This document shows positions 1 to 6,807 of a stretch of DNA of 13,820 nt, piece by piece. Position 1 is the stretch's first letter, and each line of letters opens with the position of its first letter. The position numbers were made by a program, and so were the translations under genes. The DNA comes from Sphingomonadales bacterium UBA658 (GTDB lineage: Bacteria > Pseudomonadota > Alphaproteobacteria > Sphingomonadales > Sphingomonadaceae): positions 1 through 13,820 of the forward strand of contig DBOA01000166.1 in the NCBI GenBank assembly GCA_002299195.1. Reading direction: 5' to 3'. The notes beneath the pieces were generated by a model. The model did no database searches and was not told the origin of the DNA. It saw only the letters and a program-made list of their open reading frames with translations.

Positions 1-63
1 TTGATTGCCGTCGCATTTGTTGCCGGGCTGATCACCGTTTCGCAAAGCGCAATGGGCAGTTAG
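1..63 (+). CDS. cdsA: C-terminal end of probable phosphatidate cytidylyltransferase (partial)
   Basis: Only the last 20 codons are present, in frame 1, ending in TAG at 61-63. The peptide is hydrophobic (it begins LIAVAFVAGLITV) and would suit the end of a final membrane segment. The peptide is too short to identify by itself. The call rests on position: in many proteobacteria cdsA, which makes CDP-diacylglycerol from phosphatidate and CTP in the inner membrane, lies directly upstream of dxr and rseP. Two bases separate its stop codon from the dxr start, so the two genes are probably translated together. The gene runs off the left edge of the window. Confidence 0.55.
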   Translation: MIAVAFVAGLITVSQSAMGS

Positions 64-65
64 AG

Positions 66-1232
66 ATGACACGCAGCGTTTCGATATTCGGGGCCACTGG
101 CTCTGTGGGGCTCTCCACCCTTGATCTCGTGCGTCAGCATCGTGATGCCTATCGCGTCGTTGCCCTGACCGCCAATGGCAATGCTTCCGCGCTTGCAAAG
201 CTTGCTATCGAATTCGGTGCAGAACTAGCGGTGGTCGCCGATGTGGCTTCCTATCCGGCGCTGAAAGATGCGTTGCAAGGCACTGGCATCGAAGTGGCTG
301 CAGGCGCGCAGGCGCTCGTTGAAGCTGCTCAGCGTGATGTCGACTGGACGATGGCATCTATCGTGGGCTGCGCTGGATTGCCGCCCACCATGGCCGCGAT
401 ACAGACGGGCAAAACCGTTGCGCTTGCCAATAAAGAAGCGCTGGTTTCTGCCGGCGCGCTGATGATGGCTGCGGTGCGGCAGTCCGGCGCCGCGTTACTG
501 CCCGTCGACAGCGAGCATAATGCCATTTTTCAGTGCCTTGCCGGTAGCAAGCTGGAACATGTGCGCAAAATCACGCTGACCGCAAGCGGCGGCCCGTTCC
601 GGTCGTTCTCGCTTGACCAGATGCGCACCGTCATACCGGCGCAGGCGGTCGCGCATCCCAATTGGGACATGGGCGCAAAGATAAGCGTCGATTCCGCGAC
701 GATGATGAACAAGGGCCTTGAGCTGATTGAGGCATATCATCTGTTTCCCGTCGGGCTCGATAAGCTCGACATTTTGGTTCATCCGCAATCGGTCATCCAT
801 TCGATGGTGGAGTATGGCGATTGTTCGACGCTGGCGCAGCTTGGTTCGCCAGACATGCGCATACCCATCGCCAGCGCGCTGGCATGGCCGGAACGTATGG
901 CCACGAACTGCAAGCCGCTGGATCTTGCGACCATTGGCCAGCTGACGTTCGAGCAGCCCGACATGGTGCGCTTTCCTGCGCTGCGCTTGGCCCGCGCGGC
1001 AATTACCGAAGGCGGCGCGAAGCCGGCCATCCTGAACGCCGCCAATGAAGTGGCTGTCGAAGCGTTTTTGCACGGCCAGATTGGCTTTCTGGATATCGCA
1101 AATGTGGTGGAGTCAACATTGACGGCCTATGCACCGGCAGCGCCCACAAACTTGGACGATCTGTTCAGCATAGATGCAGATGCGCGGATTTATGCGCGGC
1201 ACGAATTGGAGACATTGACGCGTGGCAACTGA
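66..1232 (+). CDS. dxr: 1-deoxy-D-xylulose 5-phosphate reductoisomerase
   Basis: This cytosolic enzyme converts 1-deoxy-D-xylulose 5-phosphate to 2-C-methyl-D-erythritol 4-phosphate with NADPH and a divalent metal. It is the committed step of the MEP isoprenoid pathway and the target of fosmidomycin. The 388-residue protein has the usual length. The NADPH-binding loop GATGSVG is at residues 9-15. The metal site DSEH is at 148-151 (D148, E150) and is completed by E219. The HPNW motif at 197-200 and the stretch S210 to E222 (with N215 and K216) form the substrate and flexible-loop region. All catalytic residues match the E. coli enzyme with a constant offset in this part. The ATG at 66 lies just after the upstream stop and has no strong ribosome binding site, so translation is probably coupled. 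The last 11 bases overlap rseP. Confidence 0.97.
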   Translation: MTRSVSIFGATGSVGLSTLDLVRQHRDAYRVVALTANGNASALAKLAIEFGAELAVVADVASYPALKDALQGTGIEVAAGAQALVEAAQRDVDWTMASIVGCAGLPPTMAAIQTGKTVALANKEALVSAGALMMAAVRQSGAALLPVDSEHNAIFQCLAGSKLEHVRKITLTASGGPFRSFSLDQMRTVIPAQAVAHPNWDMGAKISVDSATMMNKGLELIEAYHLFPVGLDKLDILVHPQSVIHSMVEYGDCSTLAQLGSPDMRIPIASALAWPERMATNCKPLDLATIGQLTFEQPDMVRFPALRLARAAITEGGAKPAILNAANEVAVEAFLHGQIGFLDIANVVESTLTAYAPAAPTNLDDLFSIDADARIYARHELETLTRGN

Positions 1233-2343
1233 ATCACCCAATATCTTTTTGACCCTGATCGCGTTCATCGCGCTGATCGGGTCTTTGGTCGTTGTGCATG
1301 AACTGGGACATTATTTCGTCGGCCGCTGGTTCGGCGTGAAGGCCGACAAATTCTCCATCGGCTTTGGCCCGCAAATTTGGGGCAGGGTGGACAAGCGCGG
1401 CACATTGTGGCGCATTGGGCTGTTGCCCTTGGGCGGATTTGTTCAATTCGCAGGTGACATGAACCCGTCCAGCCAAGCCGATGACAGCTGGCGGCAGCTG
1501 CCCGAGGCCGAACGCAACCAGACTTTTCAGTCCAAGACGCTGTGGCAGCGTGCGTTGATCGTGTTTGCTGGGCCTGCGGTAAACTTCTTGCTCGCGATAT
1601 TGATCTTCATGGGCTTTCTGCTGGCATTCGGGAAGTCCGTTACACCGCCTGTATTGGACGTCGTCCAACCCGAAAGCCCTGCTGCCGTCGCGGGCCTGAT
1701 GCCAGGCGACCGAGTCCTAAAATTTAACGGACGCAGCATCGAAACCTTTAACCAGATGGCCAATGAGAGCATTATGATCCCCGGTGAGCGTGCCGTCATC
1801 GAGATCGAACGCAATGGCGAGCGGTTGGTAAAAGAAACCGTCGTGGCCGAAGTCAAAGAAGTTGATCGCTTTGGCAACGAATACCGTATTGGCCGCATTG
1901 GCGTTGGCGCCAGCAAGGTGGAAGTCCGTGAAGTCGGGATATGGGAGGCGCCGTGGGCCGCTGTCTTGCAAACAGGTAATGTCTTGCGGCAGCAGATGAC
2001 TGGCCTTGGGCAGATTATTTCGGGCAGGCGCCCGCTTTCTGAACTTGGTGGGCCGTTGAAAATCGCAAAAGTTTCCGGCGAAGCGATGAGCCTTGGCATA
2101 TTGACGTTCATAAGCCTTGCTGCGCTGATCTCGATTAACTTGGGGTTCATCAATTTGCTGCCAATCCCGATGCTCGATGGAGGACATCTTTTGCTCTACG
2201 GAATTGAGGCGATACGCAGACGCCCAGCAACACCGCAGGTGCAGGAGTGGGCTTTTCGTGCAGGTTTTGCGATGCTCGCGGCGTTCATGCTTATGGTGAC
2301 ATTTAATGACCTCGCGTCTTTCGGGCTTTTTGAAAGCGGCTGA
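1222..2343 (+). CDS. rseP: Site-2 intramembrane zinc metalloprotease RseP
   Basis: RseP cuts membrane-spanning segments of anti-sigma factors and leftover signal peptides in the inner membrane. The zinc motif HELGH is at residues 26-30 inside the first membrane segment. The second half of the active site, LDGG around D319, is in the third segment (about 290-322). Further membrane segments lie near 110-135 and 345-370. A single PDZ domain occupies roughly residues 145-215. The E. coli protein has two and is about 450 residues; 373 residues with one PDZ is common in alphaproteobacteria. The start is GTG, supported by GGAG at 1208-1211 ten bases upstream, and it overlaps dxr by 11 bases. Its place between dxr and bamA is conserved and fits a role in envelope stress, though no anti-sigma substrate is visible here. 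Confidence 0.95.
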   Translation: MATESPNIFLTLIAFIALIGSLVVVHELGHYFVGRWFGVKADKFSIGFGPQIWGRVDKRGTLWRIGLLPLGGFVQFAGDMNPSSQADDSWRQLPEAERNQTFQSKTLWQRALIVFAGPAVNFLLAILIFMGFLLAFGKSVTPPVLDVVQPESPAAVAGLMPGDRVLKFNGRSIETFNQMANESIMIPGERAVIEIERNGERLVKETVVAEVKEVDRFGNEYRIGRIGVGASKVEVREVGIWEAPWAAVLQTGNVLRQQMTGLGQIISGRRPLSELGGPLKIAKVSGEAMSLGILTFISLAALISINLGFINLLPIPMLDGGHLLLYGIEAIRRRPATPQVQEWAFRAGFAMLAAFMLMVTFNDLASFGLFESG

Positions 2344-2357
2344 AGGCAATGTATACT
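2330..2357 (+). promoter_or_regulatory. Candidate sigma-70-type promoter for bamA
   Basis: TTGAAA at 2330-2335 and TATACT at 2352-2357 each match five of six consensus bases and are 16 bases apart. The -35 box lies in the last codons of rseP and the -10 box is in the spacer before bamA. Transcription would begin near 2364, leaving a leader of roughly 85 bases. This is a sequence match only; alphaproteobacterial promoters are often degenerate. Confidence 0.4.
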
Positions 2358-2450
2358 TGATTGCGGACGCTGCATGGGGCAGGGACGCAAAACCGTTTTA
2401 GCGGCAATAAGCCAACTCCCGGTGGGGCCCGGACATCAGATCGGATGACA

Positions 2451-5120
2451 ATGAAAAGTAGACCTTTCGGCAACCTCAAAAGCGTTGGCATTTTTTTGAT
2501 GGGTTCGACGGCCCTTGCGGCGTCTGGTACAATGACGCCCGCATTTGCGCAAGCAACGCCACCGGCTCCAGCCGCTGCACCGACTGCGCCAGCTGCATTC
2601 GATGAAATCAAGTCCATTACCGTTGTTGGTACACAGCGACTCGAGGGCGATACGGTCCGGTCTTACATCCGCTTACGCACGGGACAGCTTTGGACCCAGG
2701 CTTCTGCTGACCAAGCGTTGAAAGATTTATACGCGACTGAATTATTTGCGGACGTCGCCGTGCGCAACAATTCGGGCGCGGTTGTTATTGAAGTGCGCGA
2801 AAACCCGGTGGTCAACCGCATCATTCTTGAAGGCAACAAGCGCATCAAGAACGACAAGATCGAGCCGGAAATCAAATTGGCGCCACGCCAGATTTACTCC
2901 CGTTCGAAAGTCCGCGCAGACGTTGCGCGCATCGTTGAACTCTACAAGCGTCAAGGACGCTTTGCTGCGGTGGTCGAGCCCAAGCTGGTCCAGTTGGATC
3001 AGAACCGCGTCGATATCGTCTTCGAAATCACCGAAGGCCCCAAGTCAAAAGTTCAGCAGATCAACATCATCGGCAACGAAAAGTTTTCCGATGGTGACCT
3101 GCGTGGCGAAATGGTGACGAAGCAATCGCGTTTTTACCGCTTCTTCAGCTCAGGCACCAGCTACGACCCTGATCGTTTGGCATTCGACCAACAAAAGCTG
3201 CGCCAGTTTTATCTGACGCAAGGCTATGCGGATTTCCGCGTGGTATCTGCTATTGCGGAACTAACCCCCGATAAGCAGGATTTCATCATCACTTATGTGG
3301 TGGAAGAGGGCGATCGCTACAAATTTGGCGATGTGAAGGTTGAAAGCCAAATCCGCGATTTCGATTCCGAACGTCTTACGGCGACATTGCGCATGAAAAA
3401 GGGCGATTGGTACAACGCCAAGATGGTCGAAGATACGGTCGAAAGCCTCTCGGAAACCGCTGGTCTATTTGGTTATGCTTTTGCGGACGTGAACCCCGAT
3501 TTCCAGCGCGATAAAGACACGCTGACGATGGGTATCACCTTCAACGTGGCGGAATCGCCGCGGGTGTTCGTTGAGCGTATCGACATTAACGGCAATACGC
3601 TGACCCAAGACAAGGTGGTTCGCCGCGAGTTCCGTTTGAACGAAGGCGACGCATTTAACAGCATTCAGGTGAAGCGCACCGCAGAACGCATCAAGTCACT
3701 TGGCTATTTTCAGGAAGAGCTGGAAGTCGAGCAAGTGCAGGGCGGCGCGCCCGACCGCATCGTGCTGACGACCAATGTCGAGGAAAAAGCAACGGGCGAA
3801 TTGTCGCTTTCGGCTGGTTTTTCGTCCATCGAAAACTTCATTTTCCAAGGTTCCGTAAGGCAGCGGAACTTCCGCGGCGTTGGTCAGGAATTGCGCACGA
3901 ATATCTCATATTCGTCTTACTCGAAGTCCGCTGAAATCGGGTTCACGGAACCATATCTGTTTGACCGTTCAATTGCGGTGTCCGGCGATATTTTTCGCCG
4001 CGATTTGAATAGCTTCAACTTCTTCAACAACCAACGCAACACAACCTATGAGCAGGCAACCACCGGGTTCCAACTGCGCATTGGTGTGCCGGTGAACGAA
4101 TATATCTATTTCCAGGCACGTTATGGCCTTAGCCAGGACGACATCTCGTTGGATGAAAACACGTTTTTCACTGACCCAGATGGTACGGGGCCGCTACCTG
4201 CGTCGTGCGACCCAATCGTCGCTGGCCGGTTCCTGTGTGATGCCACGGGCAAACGCCTGACGTCATCGCTGGGTTATACCTTGTTATATGATGATCGCGA
4301 TAACCGGATCCGTCCAACGCGTGGCCAGAGCTTTGGTATCAGCCAAGATTTCGCAGGACTTGGCGGCAGCGTTAAATATGTCAAAACGCGCATTAACGCA
4401 GACAAATTTTGGAAGCCATTTGGGAACTTTGTGTTCGGCCTGTCACTTGAGAGCGGATATATCCATCCGCTCGAAAGCCGCGGCCTTGAGTCAGTGGGCG
4501 TTGATGACGTCCGTTTGACCGACCGCTTCTACCTCGGTGAACCACAAATGCGCGGGTTTGATATTCGTGGCGTTGGTCCACGGGTACAGCGCGTGTTCTT
4601 TCAAGGCGACATCGTTAATGGCGTAGCCGTGAACAAGGCATTGACAGACCGGAACCAGATTCAAGACGATGCCATCGGCGGTCGGGCCTATTATATGGGC
4701 CGTGCAGAGCTTCAGATTCCGCTGGGCAGTGGTGCAAGGGAATTGGGTCTGCGCCCATCCTTGTTCCTCGATGTAGGTTCGGTTTTTGATGTGACCCGTC
4801 CTATATTGCAGACGGTTCAGCAACGTGAAATATTGTCTGATGGTTCGCAAGGTGCGCCGCTATATTACTTTGTGGACACCACAGGAACGCTTCAGACGTC
4901 AACCACCGCCACCAATGCCGATGGATCCGCGCGCATATCTGCGCTGCGTTTCGAAGAGCGGTTCTTTGGTGACACATGGAAGCCGCGTATGTCGGTTGGT
5001 TTTGGCGTAAACTGGAACTCGCCCTTTGGCCCGTTCCGGCTTGATATTGCCCGTGCGCTGCTAAAAGAGCCCGGCGACGACACCAAATTATTTACATTCA
5101 ACGTAGGAACTCAATTCTAA
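2451..5120 (+). CDS. bamA: Outer-membrane protein assembly factor BamA
   Basis: BamA is the essential barrel of the BAM complex that folds and inserts beta-barrel proteins into the outer membrane. From the start chosen here it has 889 residues. A signal peptide ends near AFA-Q (cleavage after residue 33), followed by an Ala/Pro-rich linker (35-50). Five POTRA domains begin near residues 51, 120, 200, 290 and 371. The 16-stranded barrel runs from about 447 to the C-terminal phenylalanine, the expected beta-signal end (FTFNVGTQF). The loop-6 motif reads MRGF at 700-703, a variant of VRGF. Its only two cysteines are C586 and C596. The start is uncertain: ATG 2451 has GGA five bases upstream, ATG 2445 adds two residues, and ATG 2361 would put about 30 unlikely residues before the signal peptide. 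The stop overlaps the next gene by one base (TAATG). Confidence 0.96.
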   Translation: MKSRPFGNLKSVGIFLMGSTALAASGTMTPAFAQATPPAPAAAPTAPAAFDEIKSITVVGTQRLEGDTVRSYIRLRTGQLWTQASADQALKDLYATELFADVAVRNNSGAVVIEVRENPVVNRIILEGNKRIKNDKIEPEIKLAPRQIYSRSKVRADVARIVELYKRQGRFAAVVEPKLVQLDQNRVDIVFEITEGPKSKVQQINIIGNEKFSDGDLRGEMVTKQSRFYRFFSSGTSYDPDRLAFDQQKLRQFYLTQGYADFRVVSAIAELTPDKQDFIITYVVEEGDRYKFGDVKVESQIRDFDSERLTATLRMKKGDWYNAKMVEDTVESLSETAGLFGYAFADVNPDFQRDKDTLTMGITFNVAESPRVFVERIDINGNTLTQDKVVRREFRLNEGDAFNSIQVKRTAERIKSLGYFQEELEVEQVQGGAPDRIVLTTNVEEKATGELSLSAGFSSIENFIFQGSVRQRNFRGVGQELRTNISYSSYSKSAEIGFTEPYLFDRSIAVSGDIFRRDLNSFNFFNNQRNTTYEQATTGFQLRIGVPVNEYIYFQARYGLSQDDISLDENTFFTDPDGTGPLPASCDPIVAGRFLCDATGKRLTSSLGYTLLYDDRDNRIRPTRGQSFGISQDFAGLGGSVKYVKTRINADKFWKPFGNFVFGLSLESGYIHPLESRGLESVGVDDVRLTDRFYLGEPQMRGFDIRGVGPRVQRVFFQGDIVNGVAVNKALTDRNQIQDDAIGGRAYYMGRAELQIPLGSGARELGLRPSLFLDVGSVFDVTRPILQTVQQREILSDGSQGAPLYYFVDTTGTLQTSTTATNADGSARISALRFEERFFGDTWKPRMSVGFGVNWNSPFGPFRLDIARALLKEPGDDTKLFTFNVGTQF

Positions 5121-5815
5121 TGAAAATTCGTAACACCGCCATCGTGGCAGCTCTTTTGTCCGCAACAGCCATCGCTGTTCCTGCAACGGCTCAGGTATCC
5201 GGCATTGCAACAGCCGAAACATCGGTCGCTATTGCCCGTTCAAAGGCACTGGGTACGGCGTATCAGCAGATCGGCACGCAATACGCAGCCGTTGTTCAGC
5301 AGATGCAGACGAAGCGTCAGGAAATCAACAGCATCAATGTGCAGCTTGATACGAATAAGGATAAAGAGCTGACGCAGGCTGAGCTCGACGCAGCAATTAA
5401 GGCGAAAAACCCTTTGCTGACGCAGCTTGATGAAAAGCAAAAGGAAATAAACACGCTTCAAGAACCGATTATCTTGGCGCAATTATATGCCGTTGAGCAG
5501 GTCGCTGTGAAGTATGAAGCGGCCCAGCAGGCGGTTGTTGCTGCAAAGAAAATCAGCGTCATTTTGGCACCGGACGCATTTGTGTGGGCACCTGAAGCTG
5601 TTGACGTAACGTCTGCGATTACCGCTGAACTGGATAAAGCTATTCCAGCAGCATCAATCACACCCCCTGCCGGCTATCGTCCGTCGCGTCAGATTGGCGC
5701 TTTGTATCAGCAAATTCAGCAGTTGTTTAACAACGCAGCGCAGATGCAAGCCGCTCAGTCCGCTGCGGCTCAACCACGTGCTGCCGCACCAGCGGCGCAG
5801 CCTGAAAGCCGCTAA
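5120..5815 (+). CDS. OmpH/Skp-family periplasmic chaperone with an EF-hand-like loop
   Basis: Skp/OmpH proteins hold unfolded outer-membrane proteins in the periplasm and hand them to BamA, the gene directly upstream. The 231-residue protein has a clear signal peptide with a cleavage site near ATA-Q (residue 25). Long polar, Gln/Lys/Glu-rich helices follow, consistent with coiled-coil arms, and the tail is rich in Ala, Gln and Pro. E. coli Skp is about 160 residues, so this one is longer. Residues 77-88 read DTNKDKELTQAE, which fits a calcium-binding EF-hand loop and is not typical of Skp. The assignment rests on signal peptide, helical composition and position; sequence similarity to E. coli Skp is weak by eye. 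The start overlaps the bamA stop, and AGGAA at 5105-5109 can serve as ribosome binding site. Confidence 0.82.
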   Translation: MKIRNTAIVAALLSATAIAVPATAQVSGIATAETSVAIARSKALGTAYQQIGTQYAAVVQQMQTKRQEINSINVQLDTNKDKELTQAELDAAIKAKNPLLTQLDEKQKEINTLQEPIILAQLYAVEQVAVKYEAAQQAVVAAKKISVILAPDAFVWAPEAVDVTSAITAELDKAIPAASITPPAGYRPSRQIGALYQQIQQLFNNAAQMQAAQSAAAQPRAAAPAAQPESR

Positions 5816-5820
5816 ACGGA

Positions 5821-6282
5821 ATGAGCGCAGCTGATTTTAGCAACTATGACGTCCGCCGGGTTATGTCGGTGCTGCCGCACCGCTACCCGATGTTGCTGGT
5901 TGACCGCGTTGAACAGCTTGTCCCTGATGAGCGTATAAGCGCGATTAAAGCCGTAACGATCAATGAAGGGTTCTTTCAGGGACATTTCCCTGGACGGCCC
6001 ATCATGCCCGGCGTGCTGATTGTCGAAGCGCTGGCCCAAGCGGCTGGCGTTTTGGCGATGGAAAGCCTTGGGTTGATTGGTTCGGGTAAGCTCGTATATT
6101 TCATGTCCATCGACAATGCCAAGTTCCGTGCACCAGTTGAGCCCGGCTGTTTGCTGCATCTGAATGTCGAATTTGTGCAAAAGCGTCCGCGGGTTTGCAA
6201 ATTCGCGGGGCGTGCGATGATGGGGGATCAGGTCGCGGCGGAAGCCGAATTCATGGCCATGATCGCCGATCCGCCAGCGTGA
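5821..6282 (+). CDS. fabZ: 3-hydroxyacyl-[acyl-carrier-protein] dehydratase FabZ
   Basis: FabZ removes water from 3-hydroxyacyl-ACP to give trans-2-enoyl-ACP in the cytosolic fatty-acid elongation cycle. The 153-residue protein is a single hotdog fold of normal length. The N-terminal HRYPMLLVDR motif begins near residue 20. The catalytic block GHFPGRPIMPGV starts at 54, giving catalytic H55 and E69, equivalent to H54 and E68 in E. coli FabZ. FabA is unlikely because of the GHFPG motif and the short length. It begins five bases after the OmpH/Skp stop. The GGA next to the ATG is too close to be a good ribosome binding site, so coupled translation is likely. In most Gram-negatives lpxD lies before it and lpxA/lpxB after it; none of these is present here. 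Confidence 0.97.
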   Translation: MSAADFSNYDVRRVMSVLPHRYPMLLVDRVEQLVPDERISAIKAVTINEGFFQGHFPGRPIMPGVLIVEALAQAAGVLAMESLGLIGSGKLVYFMSIDNAKFRAPVEPGCLLHLNVEFVQKRPRVCKFAGRAMMGDQVAAEAEFMAMIADPPA

Positions 6283-6306
6283 TGACATTCGCGGATAATT
6301 GAATCT

Positions 6307-6315
6307 TGCTATAAC
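6307..6315 (+). promoter_or_regulatory. Candidate extended -10 promoter for rpmE
   Basis: TG at 6307-6308, one base, then TATAAC at 6310-6315 forms an extended -10 element (TGnTATAAT type). No good -35 box lies 16-18 bases upstream; ATGACA at 6282-6287 is 22 bases away and too far. Transcription would start near 6322, giving an rpmE leader of about 73 bases. Confidence 0.35.
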
Positions 6316-6355
6316 TGGCGTCCACCGCTATGCGCGGCACTTCCGAATTTAGGGC

Positions 6356-6372
6356 TTCCGGTCGGAAACCGG
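6356..6372 (+). promoter_or_regulatory. Two competing small hairpins in the rpmE leader
   Basis: TTCCG (6356-6360) can pair with CGGAA (6363-6367). Alternatively CCGGT (6358-6362) can pair with ACCGG (6368-6372). The two pairings share bases and exclude each other. They lie about 10 bases before the rpmE ribosome binding site. A regulatory role is only inferred; both stems are short and could be chance. Confidence 0.25.
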
Positions 6373-6394
6373 TCGCTGAACAAAGGAATTATAT

Positions 6395-6622
6395 ATGAAA
6401 GCCGATATTCACCCCGATTATCACATGATCAAGGTGCAGATGACCGATGGCACCGTCTTCGAAACACGCTCCACCTGGGGCAAGGAAGGCGACACATTGG
6501 CTCTGGATATTGACCCGACTTCGCACCCAGCATGGACCGGTGGTTCGGGCCGTATGCTCGACACAGGCGGCCGCGTTGCGCAGTTCAACAAGCGCTTTGG
6601 TGGCCTTAGCCTTAAGAAGTAA
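6395..6622 (+). CDS. rpmE: 50S ribosomal protein L31 (cysteine-free form)
   Basis: L31 bridges the large and small ribosomal subunits near the central protuberance. The 75-residue protein begins MKADIHPDYH and contains the family's TDGTVFETRSTW segment and the C-terminal RVAQFNKRFG block. It has no cysteine, so it lacks the CxxC zinc site of the zinc-binding (C+) form, although its overall layout is that of the long RpmE type. AAAGGA at 6382-6387 sits seven bases before the ATG, a strong ribosome binding site. It has its own candidate promoter and is followed at once by a long hairpin, so it is probably transcribed alone. Moderate upstream spacing (112 bases) separates it from fabZ. Confidence 0.95.
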   Translation: MKADIHPDYHMIKVQMTDGTVFETRSTWGKEGDTLALDIDPTSHPAWTGGSGRMLDTGGRVAQFNKRFGGLSLKK

Positions 6623-6666
6623 GATAATCAGCGTGCCGGGTTGACGCCCGGCATGTGATAATCTTA
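6620..6666 (+). terminator. Long hairpin overlapping the rpmE stop codon, probable terminator
   Basis: The inner stem TGCCGGG (6634-6640) pairs perfectly with CCCGGCA (6647-6653) around a six-base loop, and wobble or Watson-Crick pairs extend it to 6631/6656. An outer stem pairs 6620-6629 with 6657-6666 in nine of ten positions (one A-A mismatch), with a single bulged A at 6630. The structure begins at the first base of the rpmE TAA stop codon. There is no uridine run after it, so it may work as a weak or Rho-assisted terminator or as a 3'-end stabiliser. Confidence 0.6.
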
Positions 6667-6706
6667 AGGCCAAAATATAGGAACGCGCCTGCCTTAGTGG
6701 CGCTAT

Positions 6707-6784
6707 GGCGACCGTAGCTCAGTTGGTTAGAGCGCTGGTTTGTGGTACCAGAGGTCGGGGGTTCAAGACCCCTCGGTCGCCCCA
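6707..6784 (+). tRNA. tRNA-His (anticodon GTG)
   Basis: A complete cloverleaf can be drawn. The acceptor stem pairs 6708-6714 with 6774-6780. The D-arm starts at 6717. The anticodon stem CTGGT/ACCAG encloses a loop with GTG at 6742-6744. The T-arm is 6757-6773 with loop TTCAAGA, and its first pair is a G-U wobble. The CCA end is encoded at 6782-6784. The extra 5' G typical of tRNA-His (G-1) is present at 6707 opposite discriminator C73 at 6781, the classical identity pair for histidyl-tRNA synthetase. No clear own promoter or T-rich terminator was seen. No integrase or repeated 3' end suggests use as an integration site. Confidence 0.97.
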
Positions 6785-6807
6785 TTTATTCCCCCCGCAT
6801 AATCCGA

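Noticed and set aside
495..1073. Long antisense open frame of 192 codons within dxr
   Set aside because: It lies wholly opposite a well-supported gene, is rich in Arg, His and Gln as expected of reverse-strand reading of GC-rich coding DNA, and shows no recognisable motif.
1717..2349. Antisense open frame of 210 codons opposite rseP
   Set aside because: Entirely opposite conserved RseP sequence including the LDGG motif; composition is that of a shadow frame.
2361..2450. Longer N-terminus for BamA beginning at ATG 2361
   Set aside because: It would place about 30 residues before a normal signal peptide, and the ATG lies almost on the candidate -10 box.
6282..6315. ATGACA and TATAAC as a paired -35/-10 promoter for rpmE
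   Set aside because: The 22-base spacing is too long for sigma-70; only the extended -10 reading was kept.
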